A stretch of 64,000 nt of DNA from Tricholoma matsutake (GCA_026075535.2 AP026542.1:3968001-4032000), one strand, 5' to 3'. Positions 24,116-36,660 are shown, counted from the stretch's first letter. Numbers and translations are program-made. The notes: a model not told the origin generated them from the sequence alone.

Positions 24116-26960
24116 TCTTATTTTGTAGGCACTTCATGACTTTCATACAGTCTGAGAAGCTTGGAACTTGTGAGATATTAACTTGATAACATGAATTCTG
24201 AGTAGACTCGCCTGGATTCTGCATAGTCTGTGTGGACTAATATGGATTCCACATAGTCTGCATAGTCTGTATGGATCCATGCAGAACATATGGGGGAGTG
24301 TAAATTACTGTCTTCATCTTCTAGAAGGTTCATTTGAAGGTTACTTTGTGTTACCACTACCTGACCAGGATTTATACCATAGATGTCCATTGCTTCTGGA
24401 TTGGTTAGATGTCTTGCCTGAGAGTGTTTTTCCAATTCTTTCCAGGTTGCAATCTCCTCAGGGTCTGAGTTTGCTGTGTACTGCAATAGGTCCATGCGAC
24501 TTTCCTCCTCACCTGCCACAGCGGCTCTGAATTGGCAGGCGGTGGTAACCACTGCATCTGGTGGCAAGTCAATCTGGTGCAATGTACAAACATGAACTCA
24601 CCTATGTCCTGCATTTTTTTGAAGTTGGAATCCCCCATATGATCATCCAAGGTTTCAATCTGTCCAGAAATGGTACCATTTTGGGTACTAGGTGAGATTT
24701 CATTCAACATTGACCACAACAATTCAAGGATTTCTCCATCCACTTGTCTGGCACCGGGAATGAAACTCAGTGAAAAGTGTGAGAAACATTGCCAGACATG
24801 GCCACCGACATGGAAAAGACCAATACCATGCAGAATGGCGATGCTGAGTGGTAGCTGGATATATGAGTCTCCTCCATCTGAAGTCTGAGCCTCTTCCAAT
24901 ACTGGCACATTATATCATAAATCAAAATGATTTTCTTGAGTCCGGTGATATTAGTGTTTTTCAAAGCTTCAGATAAAGAATAGTCCATGTTTGCTTGTCT
25001 AGAAAAAGTTACACAATGTCTCTCAAATTGTGAAGATATCTCACCATTCCCCTTTTTGGAAGTCAACCATCGCACTGGGGCAGAAGCAACCATGGCGGCC
25101 ACAAGCAGTTGCACTGACACCAGTTACATCAAGACCCTTGTATTTGATGAAGCGGTCATTTACAGCATGATGCTCATTGTAGGTTGGTTTCTAATTTGGA
25201 GTTAGTAAATACACTGAAAGTCTTTCAAATATCCTACCTCTTTTACTTCCTTAGCAATGGCGAGGTGTGATTTGTAGCGATTTGGCTCGGTCATGAAAAA
25301 ATCTCCATGACTGAGCTTAATATCATGGTGAGCATTTTTGCACTTCTGATGAACAGCGGTGAAGTTTCCATCCATGACAAAAGTCCGAGTGTATGCCATT
25401 CTGAGGGGGGATTACATTAAATACATTCCAATTCATGTGATTTGACTTACTGGTCTGGATCCTCTGTCCAATTTTCTGGCAGATTGACACCTGGCTGAGG
25501 ACATGCAGAACAGAATGTTGGGATGTCAGTCACACCATGCATTGCAGCTGCCGATGAGCCGCCAGCACTGGACTGTGATTCTCCCCAGTGGCCTCTCCAC
25601 TTCAAATGTTTCAACATTCACCATAGCCAGCTTGCCCTGAGAAGCTCCCTGTATCGATCCTAAAGTACCGATGTCAGAGATATTGACAACTGTAGTATAT
25701 CAATCATACCTCCATGGCATTAGGAAATAAGGGTGAAGTCATGCGCTGGAGCTTCTGGTAGTATTGATAGGCTGACGATTTACATTCCAGATTGGACAAT
25801 CGTGCATCATTGAGGACTTGAAATGTGAATATGGTCTTGATATTTTTGTAGCTGACCGGAAAAAGCCCCAATTGCAACAAGTGATTTTCCAGCTCTTGAC
25901 AGGAATTAGGGCAATTACACCACTTGACCCACATACAATGTACACCAGAAATATCGATTACTGTCAATTTGTGGCAATCCATCAGTCTTGGGAAAGTTGT
26001 GGGACCAAGGTCATAAATACTGGTAAACCTTTTCATCTCCTTGATGATGTTGTTGGTTCCATCACCTTCTGTAGCATCATCCAAATCATCTTCATAATTG
26101 TCGGCCTCTTGTCCAACCACATCCGGCACTGAGGGGTGAAAGTAACTTGGGCAGGATGCACCATTGTGACCAAGATGTAAAACTAAACCGACTTGGAACA
26201 ACCAAGCTGGTTCAAAATAGGAACCTGTCCAGTGGTCAATGTGGTGAAATGGGTTTGAAGCATGGTTATCATGGCAGCAGTCAGTACAGAACATGGGATT
26301 GAAAAGACAGTCTCGGCATTGCCAGGTAGTGGCATCATCCCCACACAAATTGAATTTCATGCAATCAGGTACTTCATTGGATAGTAGTGCTTCCAAATAC
26401 ATGACCTTTTTAGGCAGCCATTCTTCAATGTAATCTTGAGGTGTCTGAGAGTAATATTAGCATAGTAAATGTGGTAGCCATAATAAGTCACCTTTGAAGA
26501 GGGGGGATCAAGATCTGCAATGAAATTTAGAGGGTGATGCTCAATTGGTTCATTGGACATCAGAGATGTTATATTGGTGTTGGATGTGGTCGCCGATCCT
26601 GACACTGGTGCACTTCTCTTTGCCTTCTTAGTGTTTTAAGGTCTGGTTCAGTCTGGTTTTTTGACCCCCAAGAGGGGCAACTGGGACCACAACCGGTCCC
26701 AACTGACACCTAAATTACATAGACCACAACTGAACCAATGAGGACCAGTCCTCATCAGTCTGGTTGCCCTCACAAAACCAGTTAAAACCAGTTTTACCAG
26801 TGATTTTTGTCTCTAATTTAAATTTACTGTATATTTAATATAACTAGTTATGTTACCCTGCGAGCAGCAGTGAGAGGTTGTTCACAGAAGAAGAAAGAAA
26901 AAAGAGACCGAAAAAAAAGAAAAAGAAAAAATGGCCCCACCTCGCATGAGAGTGGGGCAT

Positions 26961-27362
26961 TGTTAGGAAACCACCCCATTACCTAATAAAATTTCATTTT
27001 TATTTTATTATGTTGAATTACGCTACATGATGCCAAATGACGCTACACTTTGATAGCATGAGAATTCTATTTCGCACGCATCAAAATGTATGCACATGTA
27101 CGAGTGCATCAGTAACAACAATGTACAATATATGTAACATAGTATATAAACCCTAAATATACGCCTAGGGGACCCCAGTTGTGTTCTCTTAGGTATTCCA
27201 CCTATGCTTTCGGTGTGAAAGGCCTTTGTCAACAAACTCACCTATAAATAACCCCTTGCAGCAAAACCATCAGTTTCCCCATCATGAGCATGGATCCCAC
27301 CCCCTTCTTGTAGAGAGAACCCGCACGGTCTTAGCTAGCAGATAGTGGGTGTCGCCCTAACA
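26961..27362 (+). repeat. Gypsy-2 5' LTR
   Basis: 402 bp, with a probable TATA box (GTATATAAACCC) near 27147-27158 and inverted TGTTAGG/CCTAACA ends. Between the LTR and gag, 27363-27858 is an untranslated leader in which no coding sequence is seen. Confidence 0.93.
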
Positions 27363-27858
27363 GAAGAACACAACTTCCCATATCAGTGCACCTTCTCTTA
27401 CTTGTGCATACATCATTGTTTCACTGCGCCACATCCAATTACTCATCCTTTCGGCATGAGCTGGAAGTACTTGTATATATGTAATCTACCTTTTCTTTCA
27501 TAAGCTGATGCCAGGCCTCGCCTTACATTGCGACTGCCAGTGATCAAGAGGCAGTGCTCATCATTAGGACAGCTGCAACCAGACAACCGATTGGATCTGG
27601 TTTAGTTATGATTTACATCACTCTATTTGGACGACTATTTTAGTTACAAGCTGAATTCAGTGTTATCCCCGAGATCAGGCACTGTTGGAAGGGTTATTGA
27701 TCCGAAGTGTCAAATTAGGTGCCTGACAATTGACAAACAATTGATGAACAATTGATGAATGATTGATGAACCATCACGTGACCTGTAAACATTTGGAGAG
27801 GTCTCAAAGAAAAAATCTTGAATTTGTCAAAGAAGTGATTCATCACAGATTTTACAAT

Positions 27859-28949
27859 TATGTCCGAACCCTAATCCTGGCCCTAATCCTGTTCCCACAC
27901 CAGCACTAGAGGCAAAAATTGATGCACTTACAGTGCAAATGTCCCAATTAGTGTCAGTGTTGGCAGCATCACAGCCCAGACAAGTGGAAGTACAGCCAGA
28001 GATGACAGGAGAAAGAGATGATGAGATGGAGGACATGGTGGAGTGGATGTCACAGGAGGATGAGACAGCAGAGAAATCCGGAAATGGAAAGGCATGCTTA
28101 CCTAAGTACGTGCCCCCGCAAATCTTTGATGGTACCATGGAGAATACAAAATCCTTCATCAGCTCTATAGTATTGTACATCCATGGGAGGAAGCCAGAGT
28201 TTTGTACAGCCAAGTCTAGGATTATGTTTGCTCTCTCATACATTCAGGGGGGGAAAGCACAGTTCTGGAGAAACAAGGCTATTAATCAAATTGCTGCGGG
28301 AAATAAACCATTTGCAACCTTCAAGGAATTTCTGGAGAGATTGGAGGCACAGGTTGGAGACCCTAATCCAAAGGCAACAGCCAATGCTAAATTAAAGACC
28401 ATGTGCCAAGGTTCCCTAACAGCGGTTGAATTTATTTTGCAGTTCAAAGCAGAAGCTTTGCAAACGGATATGGGAGAAGCCGCGTTGGTAGAGTTTTTGA
28501 AAGCAGGATTAAATCCCTCTTTATTCAAGTCTATCTACCAACTACCTTCTATGCCAGAAAAGTTGGACGAGTGGTATAATTGGGCAATGTGCCTTGACCG
28601 GCAATATTGGCAGGAACAGGTGGAGTCAAAGTTGATGTATGGAAGTAGTTAATTTGGAAAGTCATCAGGAGGAAAGTCCAAGAAAGGAAAGGCGCCTCAG
28701 GCACAAGCTCCGAGGGCACAGCCACTGGCCATGGCAGTGACACCTATAGTTACAGAGTCAGCAGCACCAGCAGAGGCAATGGAGGTTGATCAAGCAGGAA
28801 GATGAGCCCCACTTAAATGTTTTAACTGTGGGCAGTTAGGACACATTTCTAGGAATTGTAGGCAGAAAAGAAAGATTAGGGAAGCTACAATCGAGGAAGT
28901 GAAGCCGGAGGAAGGCAAGCAGAAGAATTTTGTGGAAGAGTCCCAGTGA
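27859..28949 (+). pseudogene. gag: Gypsy-2 gag relic
   Basis: Gag-like capsid sequence (LPKYVPPQIFDGTMENTKSF; ALSYIQGGKAQFW) runs to about 28650, and a CCHC knuckle (CFNCGQLGHISRNC) lies near 28820-28860. The start ATG at about 27859 is followed by a roughly 10-nt deletion relative to Gypsy-3, which breaks the frame at once. In-frame stops occur at 28650-28652 (TAA) and in GR-stop-APLKCF near 28803 (TGA). The gag frame ends at TGA 28947-28949 and overlaps pol, which is in the -1 frame. Confidence 0.88.
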
Positions 28950-31900
28950 AGGTTTCCCCATTGGTGACCCAGAATTGTTACAATGTATTAGTATCTGAGG
29001 AAACCCAGAGCAAATCAGAAAAGGAAATCGAGGAGGAGTACAACCGTTCTGAATCACGTGACCAAAAGGAGTACAACTGTTGTCAATCATGTGACAAAGA
29101 AAATTGTCATACGTCATTTCCAAAAACCCCTAAATTCTTTATTCACTCTGCGCGAATCGAACCCGAAATCACCTTGACTGTGGGACTGAAGACAGTGGAC
29201 ATGCATGCAGCAATTGATGTGGAAGTGTTGCTTGATAGTGGTGCTACAGGATTATTCATTAATTGGTCCTTAATTACCAGAAATGGTATTAGCACACACA
29301 AGCTGGTGCAACCTATAATGGTGTACAATATTGACAGAACAGTCAATTGTGGAGGAACTATCAAGGAGGAGGTGACTATGGTACTAAGGTATCAGGAGCA
29401 TCAGGAGCAAGCTGTATTTGAAGTGTGCAATCTTGGGAAAATCAATCTAATAATAGGATGTCCATGGTTACAGAAGCATAAGACCGAAATTGATCAGAAA
29501 AATGGGAAAGTACAAATGACTCATTGTCCTAAGGAATGTAATGTGTATGGGAGGAAGATGAAGAAGGAAAAAAGGAAAAAGAAAGAGAAAGAATGTCCAA
29601 GAAAGTATTCTGTTATGATGGAGGAAGTGGAGGATGAGGAAATGCCAAATGAGGAAGTTCCGGTCATGATTGAGAAAGAAGAGCAGAAGCAAACCTTTAG
29701 AGCAATTCGTGGAGGACAGTCATGGGACAAGAATATTGTGAAGGTGGAGAAGCCAGTGGAGGAATGGGTGCCAAAGGTGTATCATGAATATCTGTCAGTG
29801 TTCCAGAAGAAGGAGTCTGAGCGAATGCCAGTGCGGAAGCCATGGGATCATGTGATCGAGATGAATCCAGGGTTTGTGCTGAAGAAGTCGAAGGTATATC
29901 CATTATCTCCGATGGGACAAGAAGAAGTGGATGCATTCCTGAAGGAGCAATTGCGCAAAGGATACATACGACCTTCAAAATCACTGCAGACATCACCAAT
30001 ATTCTTCGTACCAAAGAAAGACCAAAGGAAGAGGATGTGTACAGATTATAGGTATCTGAATGAGTGGACAGTGAAGAATGTGTACCCCCTGCTGTTGATC
30101 TCAGAAATAATTGACAAGGTGGGAAAAGCCAAGGTCTTTACAAAATTGGATTTACGATGGGGATGCAACAATGTACAAATAAAGAAAGGAGATGAGTGGA
30201 AGGCCGCATTTGCCATGTGTCGAGGATCCTTCAAGCTGCTTGTCATGTTTTTTGGGATGACTAATAGTCCCCCCACCTTTCAAAATATGATGAACAACAT
30301 TTTCAAGGATGTAATAGACAAAGGGGTGGTAATAATATTTATTGACGACATTCTGATATCCACAGCGGATGAAGAAAATCATGAGGCAATAGTGCAGGAG
30401 GTGTTACGGAGGTTGGCGGAGAATGATCTATTTTTGAAACCAGAGAAGTGTGTGTTTGGGGCAAGCGAGATTGAGTTCCTAGGATTATTGATTGGCCCTG
30501 ATGGGATCAAAATGGATCTGATCAAGGTACAGGCAATCACAGATTGGCCTGTGCCCACCTGTGTCAAGGAGGTTCAAGCCTTCTTGGGACTCACAAATTA
30601 TTATCATCGCTTTGTGCACAATTTTTTAAAAATTGCTGCACCCTTACATAACCTTACGTGAAAGGGAGTAGTATGGAGGTGGGGAGAGCAGCAGCAGACA
30701 GCATTTGAGGAGTTGAAGAGGAAGTTTGTGGAGGGACCAATATTAGCCCCAGTGGATTTCACATGCCCTTTGCGAGTGGAATCCGATGCATCTGATTTTG
30801 CTACTGGAGCAGTATTATCAATGCTGTGCAAAGATGACAAATTGCATCCTTGTGCATATTTGTCCCGAGGATTGAATGATGTGGAGAGGAATTATGATGT
30901 CCATGACAAAGAGATGTTGGGGATAATACAAGCATTGGAGGCATGGAGCCATTATTTGGAGGGATGTATGCATCAGATTGAGATCTGGATGGATCATCAA
31001 AATCTGCAATACTTCATGTCTGCTAAAAAGCTTAATCGCTGGCAAGCATGTTGGGCACTATTCCTATTGCATTTCAATTTTCACTTGGTCCACAAAGGGG
31101 GAAGCTTAATGAGGAAAGCAGATGCATTATCCAGATGTATTGATCATAAAAGGGGGGTGGAGGAGGACAATAAAAATGTTACCTTACTCAAACCCAAATA
31201 CTTTCGCATTTGCGCTATGTGTCAAGGGCATCTATTAATAGATAGCTTGGAAACGGAAATGTTGTCTAAAATTAGACAATGTTTGGAAATGGATGATGAA
31301 GTAGTGGAAGCCATGAAAGCTCTGAAGGGATAGAAGAAAGGTAATATCAAAGGAGATGAATGGGCTGAGGAACAAGGGTTGGTGTTGTTTTGAGGAAAAG
31401 TGTATGTACCAAAGGATCACAATTTGCGAAGGGAGATTGTCCAGTTACATCATAATACGCCGACTGCTGGACACCCAGGAAGATGGAAGACGTTGGAATT
31501 AGCAATGAGAAATTATTGGTGGCCCAGAATTTCAAAGTATGTGTTGGGGTATGTGGATGGATGTGATATGTGCATGAGGGAGAAGAAAGTTCCAGAAAAA
31601 CCTGCAGGAAAATTAATGCCAAACCCTATACCTAAAGTGCTGTGGTGAGATATATCTATGGATTTTATTACCAGATTACCTGAGGCTCAAGGGTACTATG
31701 CAATATTCGTAGTATGCGACCACTTTACAAAGGAGGTCCATATTATTCCTACTACTACAGAAACCTCATCATTGGGCTTGGCGTGCCTCTATCTAAATCA
31801 GGTATGGCGGTTACATGGGTTACCCAATACAGTTATCCCCAATCGCGGACCACAATTTGCTTCTGCATTTATGCAAGAACTGAACAACATATTGGGAATT

Positions 31901-32803
31901 CAAACTAAACTATCTACAGCATATCATCTGCAGACTGATGGGCAGACAGAGAGAATGAACCAGGAGTTGGAGCAGTACCTACATATGTTTGTCAACTACT
32001 GACAAACCAACTGGCCCAAATGGCTGGCAATTGCCAAATTTTCCCACAATAACAAATTCCATTCAGCTACTTGTATGTCACCCTTTTTTGCAAATTATGG
32101 ATATCATCCTCACATGGGAGTAGAACCCAGAAGGGAAGTCAAAGTACAGTCAGTAGAAGACTTTGTATCTAAGATGCAAAAGGTACAAGAGGAAGCAGAG
32201 GCAGCATTGAAGAAAGCATGTGATGACATGATGCGACACATGGATCGTACTCGAGCACGCGCTCCAGAGTACAAAGTTGGTGACTTGGTATGGCTAAGTA
32301 CCAAGGACCTGAATATTCCACGACCTTCAAGGAAACTTACGGAAAAACAAGTTGGCCCATATGCAATCTCTAAAGTAATCTCGCCTAATGTGGTAGTGCT
32401 AAAATTACCCTGATCATTCAAGATTGATCCCGAGATTGACGTATCCCACCTATGCCCTTACTGCCCACCCACTATTCCTGGCCAACAAACTACTCCGCAA
32501 CCTCCAATAATAGTAGAAGGTGCTCCAGAATACATAGTTGAAGAAATTCTAGACTCACATCTTCGACGGAACAAATTGGAGTTCTTAATAAAGTGGAAAA
32601 ACTATACTGACGAAAATAATTCATGGGAACCCGAAGAGAATTGTAAGCAAGCACGTAAGGTGATCGCCCAATTCTTTAAACGTAATCCAAATGCTCCACA
32701 TCGCATTGCGAGAATGGTGTATGAGGGGATGAGATTCTGGCCTTACCAAAATTTCACAGAGGGGACAGACACAATATTTTCTTGCCTGGAAGTCGAGGCA
32801 TAA
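28946..32803 (+). pseudogene. pol: Gypsy-2 pol relic, one continuous frame with six stops
   Basis: A single frame runs 3.86 kb with no frameshift. Stops are TGA at 30659, 31391, 31646, 32000 and 32411 and TAG at 31331. Protease has LLDSGATGLFI. RT has FFVPKKDQRKRMCTDYRYLN, FGMTNSPPTFQ and the active box FIDD. RNase H and integrase follow; the integrase motif reads IPNRGPQF where Gypsy-3 has ISDHGPQF, so a catalytic aspartate is Asn here. A chromodomain ends the protein (FLIKWKNYTDENNSWEPEEN, near 32580-32640). Confidence 0.92.
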
Positions 32804-32814
32804 AAGGGGGGTAA

Positions 32815-33216
32815 TGTTAGGAAACCACCCCATTACCTAATAAAATTTCATTTTTATTTTATTATGTCGAATTATGCTACATGATGCCAAATGATGCTAC
32901 ACTTTGATAGCATGAGAATTTTATTTCGCATGCATCAAAATGTACACGCATGTACGAGTGCGTCAGTAACAACAATGTACAATATATGTAACATAGTATA
33001 TAAACCCTAAATATACACCTAGGGGACCCCAGTTGTGTTCTCTTAGGTATTCCACCTACGTTTTCAGTCTGAAAGGCCTTTCTCAACCAACTCATCTATT
33101 AATAACCCCTTGCATCAAAACCATCAGTTCCCCCATCATGAGCGCAGATCCCGCCCCCTTCTTGTAGAGAGAACCCACATGGTCTTAGCTAGCAGATAGT
33201 GGGTGTCGCCCTAACA
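32815..33216 (+). repeat. Gypsy-2 3' LTR
   Basis: 402 bp, the partner of 26961-27362, directly before the GGCAT duplication. Confidence 0.93.
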
Positions 33217-33221
33217 GGCAT

Positions 33222-33860
33222 CGAGGGTGAGGCATCATGTGGTTTATTGTCCACCTCTGCTTGCATTGTTGTTTGTTGCATTGTTGTTCACCTTCCCCCC
33301 TGTTTGTGTTGTCGTGTGTCATCCCCCCGCGTTTGCATTTGCATTGTCCTCCCCATCCGTTTGCATTTGCCTTGTCATTACCATCCATTTGTGTTTGCAT
33401 TGTTGTCCCCATCTGTTGGCATTGGCGTTGTTGTCCCCATCCATTGGTGTTGACATTCATTGGCCCTCCTGTCCATGTCATTGTTTGTCCTCATCCCAGC
33501 CCCATTTGCATTGTCCTTTGGTTGTTGTCCCCACCCAATTGCATTGTCAGTCAGCACCACCATTTCCCCCTACAAGCAGTGGCTCACAGGCGGGGTGGTG
33601 GCGCTATGTGATGTGGCATTGGGTGTGGCATTGAGCATGGTGCAGTGGTGTTGTTGTCAGTTGTTGGCCTGAATGGGACCCGTTGCTGCCCTGTGATCAG
33701 AGGCTCACAGCGGCATCGTAGGGCTCCAGCAGGATACATTGATGAGAGGGAACAAGTGAGATTCTAAAAAGAAAACAAATTGGTTAGTACAGAAAAAGAA
33801 ATCTACAATACTACAGACATACCTCTGGGCCCATGTGTCCTTTCAGTTGCAGTGCATCAT
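33222..33860 (-). repeat. R1 module, copy C (continued from 26860-26960)
   Basis: On the minus strand: GGGCCCAGAG, then an intron-like segment at 33822-33764 (GTATGT...TAG, 59 nt), then the ACAAGCAGTGGCTCACAGGC motif (rc), then a minisatellite of about 30-bp units based on TTTGCATTGTTGTCCCCATC at 33260-33545. The C-rich hairpin end of the module (CCCCACCTCGCATGAGAGTG) lies at 26936-26960, on the other side of Gypsy-2. The large hairpin stem of the other copies has decayed here. Confidence 0.6.
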
Positions 33861-34479
33861 TTTTGAGGTAGGCACAGTGGGTGTCATGGGTGGGTGGATA
33901 GAAGAGTGGGGGAAGTGGCATTGTGGGTCATTGGTGGTCATGAGAACCATTTCGCAAAGTGGTGTCACTTTGTTTTTTGGGCAGCACACATGTCCAAAGG
34001 GTCCATGCACAGCCACAGGCTATATAAACTCTCACCAAATGAGTCCTTTTTCCCCGGGCATGTCCCATTTATTTTATAATGTTAGATATAGTAAATATTA
34101 ATAGTATCTATGTTAGTATACATTCTTTTATTGACTGTAATTTTGAATACATTGGCAATATTATATGTACTGTGAGAAGACCAGTTGCAACCGATTGCAA
34201 CCGGTTTTCAAACAGTTTTGAGATATTTTAAAATTGAGGCAACCAGCAACCCAACCGCCCTCGAAAGAGGGTAACCGCAACCAACGGTCCGGTTACGATT
34301 GGTTGGGTTGGGTTGGGTTGCGGTTTTTTTTTCCACTATGCCTTCTTATGCCTTGGAGTTGACTGAGGACTTTGCCAAACTGGTACAAGGTGGTCCCTCA
34401 TTCCCCATGATGTCTGGGAGTGAACGACAGTCATCTGGGAGATTCTTCCAATGATGGTGCGAGTGTGTCCTCTAGGCAT

Positions 34480-35660
34480 GATGGTTTGTAGACTAATGTA
34501 GAATTATTGAACAAGCATCTCCAGGATTATATAGGCACTGTAGGCAGTGAGGAAACATGGCAACATGGCAATGTAAATGACAATGGTACCATGTAGAGGT
34601 TACTATGGTACTGTTCTATACTACAGCATACTAACATGTTACCTAGGTCATACTCACAAAGCTACCATCGATGTTTCCAATGGAAAATTACACCGGTGGT
34701 GTTTGTGATAACCTTTGGTCAATAGTTTCTTACTACACCGTTGTTACTGTTCTGTACTACCGCAAATCACATATGACATGCTGTAGTTGTGTGAGCCTAT
34801 ATCTTGCTATTTGACCATCGTGGGCCCACCCGGTCACTTCGTGTTGAATGTATTATACATATGGGCCCATGCCCTTTAATTATGTTCAAATGGGCCCATA
34901 CAGATTTCTGGATTGTTGCACTTTTTGACCAATGTGGTTTCTGGGACTGTGGGCACATCGCCGGCAGCACCTGTGATGGTTTCTATAGACCTTGTGCTCA
35001 TTAGCCTGTAATTGTTTCTTGCAATGCTTCAATGTGTCGGAAAACACATGTTTATATAGGGTTGTCTGATCCATCGGCGCCTATGCCATTGCCTGTGAGG
35101 TTCTGTGATTTTTCAGCTCCAGGAAACTTTTCGCTTAGCTCTGACTTGTACGCTTATGGCAGCAGGTGACTTTATCACTACCAGCGTCTATCACCACAAT
35201 GTACTGTTTTTGATATATCCTTATCCTCCCACATTCCTACAGCATACAGCATGTTGCCATTGCTGTGTTTGTTATCCATGTTCTAGTGCACACCGGCTGC
35301 AATTAGCATACAAGTCTTTTAAGAGCTATGTGAATGACCGTCACCGACTTTATCTTTTCCGGTGCTGAGAGATACAGTTAGGAAATAGCTGACGGCCACA
35401 CAAGCGACAGTTGCTGTCCAGCCAGTGTCAGGATTAATCTATGTCTAATCTCATTGGACATTACTACTGTCTTTGACTAATGATTGTTCTCTTGTGTTAC
35501 TTGTCTGTGTATCTTACTGACATCAGCCCACATGCTTCCAGCTGGGGCAACCACTAGCACTTTCCCCAACTTATGCCACTGGTGGAAATTTATATGAATC
35601 AGGGAGTAAAAACTTAAATAGATGACTTGTTAAGTGTCAACGTGCTCCCTAATTTGATTC
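34480..35660. repeat. Upstream region of KDZ-B with an inverted satellite block
   Basis: No gene is seen. From about 34800 to 35370 the block is an inverted copy of the satellite at 9.8-10.5 and 17.5-17.9 kb: GGGCCCA blocks near 34822-34905, then TTTATCACTACCAGCG, CACCACAATGTACTGTTTTT, CTACAGCATACAGCATG and GTTATCCATGTTCTAGTG. Together the two sets lie inside both ends of the KDZ-bounded element in opposite orientation. Confidence 0.55.
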
Positions 35661-35671
35661 CGCACATCCTC

Positions 35672-36660
35672 TCAGTAAGCCAACAATTTCCTGTCCTTCT
35701 GAAGTTGGGCATCATTTTCTCGAACTGTCTCGGTCATCCTTTTCCATGTTGAATGCAGGTCATCGAAGATCTTCATCATTAATTGTATTTTGGCCATGTC
35801 ACCAGCAGCATATGGGACCAGCCATAGGTCTTGCCAGGTGAACGGGATCTGATGAAACTTAAGATAAATTAAAGGACAACAACATGTTACTCGCCTGTGG
35901 CCAATGAACCACCAGGAAGTTGTGTGGAGCAAATGGGTATGAGTTGTAGTTCTCCAGATTGTTCTGTTTACTCCACCAAGAGTTGATATAGCTATCGATG
36001 ATACGGGTGGGGTCATCAGCATCAACCTTTGTATTGCCAGAATGTATTCTAGTTCCAGAAAATCTTTGCCCTCAGGATCATTGCATTCCAAGCACCCCAA
36101 AGTCCCATCCTGCACCATCTTTATGGTTTCCATGATGAGCAGGTGAGTGTATGGAGCACTGCCACCCATAGAGGCATAAATTCCAATGGCCATCAAGAAT
36201 TCCTTCTAAGTTGGTATTGGTGATGAGATAATTGGCAATCACAATATGTTCACTTACAGTCTCGTAAAATATGCCAGACACCCACCCCAACCATGACTCA
36301 TCATAGTCTTCATCGTTCTCTACCACATGGATCCATGCGGTGATTGCCATGTGGAGACGTGATGTTCCATACAACAGCACTTCCTCCCCATGTGCTAGAT
36401 CATTCCATGCTGGTCAGTAGTCCCGTAGTACTCTCTCGAATGCTGAGATCACAAGCCACCTGTTGAGCAGTGATGGCCTGCTCATGGAACTCAGTAGGCT
36501 TGACTGTAGGGTGAGGGTTCTCTAGGAAATCGGTGTTCCTCTGATGCTCGACCTCTATTTGATTCAATGCAGTAGCAAATTTGCCAGCAGTAACAGGGTC
36601 AGGTTGATATGGCTGGCAAGGCATGGATTTGAGGTTTGTATAGTGGGATAGCATAACTTC
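35672..36660 (-). pseudogene. Gene D: unrecognised multi-exon cargo gene
   Basis: Coding starts near 36654 (MLSHYTNLKSMPCQPYQPDP). The frame changes near 36435, with no credible intron, and continues as AFERVLRDY, a TGA, then PAWNDLAHGEEVLLYGTSRL. A 52-nt intron (GTAAGT...TAG, about 36262-36211, phase 0) joins FYET to KEFLMAIGIYASMGG. A 42-nt intron (GTAACA...CAG, about 35893-35852, phase 0) joins FIGHRR to IPFTWQDLWLVPYAAGDMAK. It ends with a charged helical tail (TETVRENDAQLQKDRKLLAY) at 35672. The two clean phase-0 introns argue that it was a real gene. No domain is recognised. It sits between KDZ-B and the right terminal repeat. Confidence 0.5.

Larger units (their letters stand above)
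22158..24304. mobile_element. Non-autonomous TIR element inserted in KDZ-B, with R1 and tRNA-like parts
   Basis: Its ends are perfect inverted repeats, TTTACACTCCCCCATAT, extended imperfectly by repeats around TCCACATGGACTCC and AGACTATGCAGAAT. On each side of it KDZ-B coding continues (EDEDSNL on one side, DLNEDETSDGK on the other). Possible 8-bp flanks TTGAGGTC and TTACTGTC agree at only 5 of 8 positions, so the duplication is unproven. It has no transposase. Confidence 0.65.
26961..33216 (+). mobile_element. Gypsy-2: chromodomain-bearing Ty3 retrotransposon
   Basis: A full-length element of 6256 bp with 402-bp LTRs (TGTTAGGA ... CCCTAACA) and a perfect 5-bp duplication, GGCAT (26956-26960 and 33217-33221). 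A polypurine tract (AAAAGGGGGGTAA) precedes the 3' LTR. It is the same family as Gypsy-3 at 54603-61109. It sits in R1 copy C. Confidence 0.95.
26629..34338. mobile_element. hAT-like element inserted in KDZ-B, itself carrying Gypsy-2 and R1
   Basis: It is flanked by a perfect 8-bp duplication, TGCCTTCT (26621-26628 and 34339-34346), which falls within the RHKKA codons of KDZ-B. The ends are TAGTGTTTTAAGGTC on the left and, reverse complemented, TAGTGGAAAAA on the right, so the inverted match is short (TAGTG). Subterminal regions are full of AACCGGT/ACCAGT and GGTTGGGTT repeats. The left end resembles the MITE end TAGTGTTTCAAGGTCC. Without Gypsy-2 it is about 1.45 kb and has no transposase. 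Confidence 0.75.
20941..34479 (-). pseudogene. KDZ transposase with CxC2-like cysteine cluster (KDZ-B), split by two nested elements
   Basis: The gene starts at 34479 (MPRGHTRTIIGRISQMTVVH), continues to 34339, and resumes at 26628 beyond a 7.7-kb nested element. It runs to about 24305, then beyond a second nested element to 20941. Domains in order: a basic N-terminus; a cysteine cluster at 26390-26140 (CRDCLFNPMFCTDCCHDNH, then FHHIDHWTG), typical of the CxC2-like domain fused to KDZ transposases; YTRTFVMDGNFTAVHQ; ACGRHGCFCPSAMVDFQKGE; IYDIMCQYW; IGLFHVGGHVWQCFSHFSLS and ARQVDGEILELLWSMLNEIS; DDHMGDSNFKKM; and a C-terminal region (KELKLREGQANNELQGVRMA; AWFWTINV; YRVHWLQ). Probable introns include 26445-26491. 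Frameshifts near 24.9 kb and a TGA near 25.6 kb add to the damage. It is probably the transposase that once moved the 31-kb element. Confidence 0.85.
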
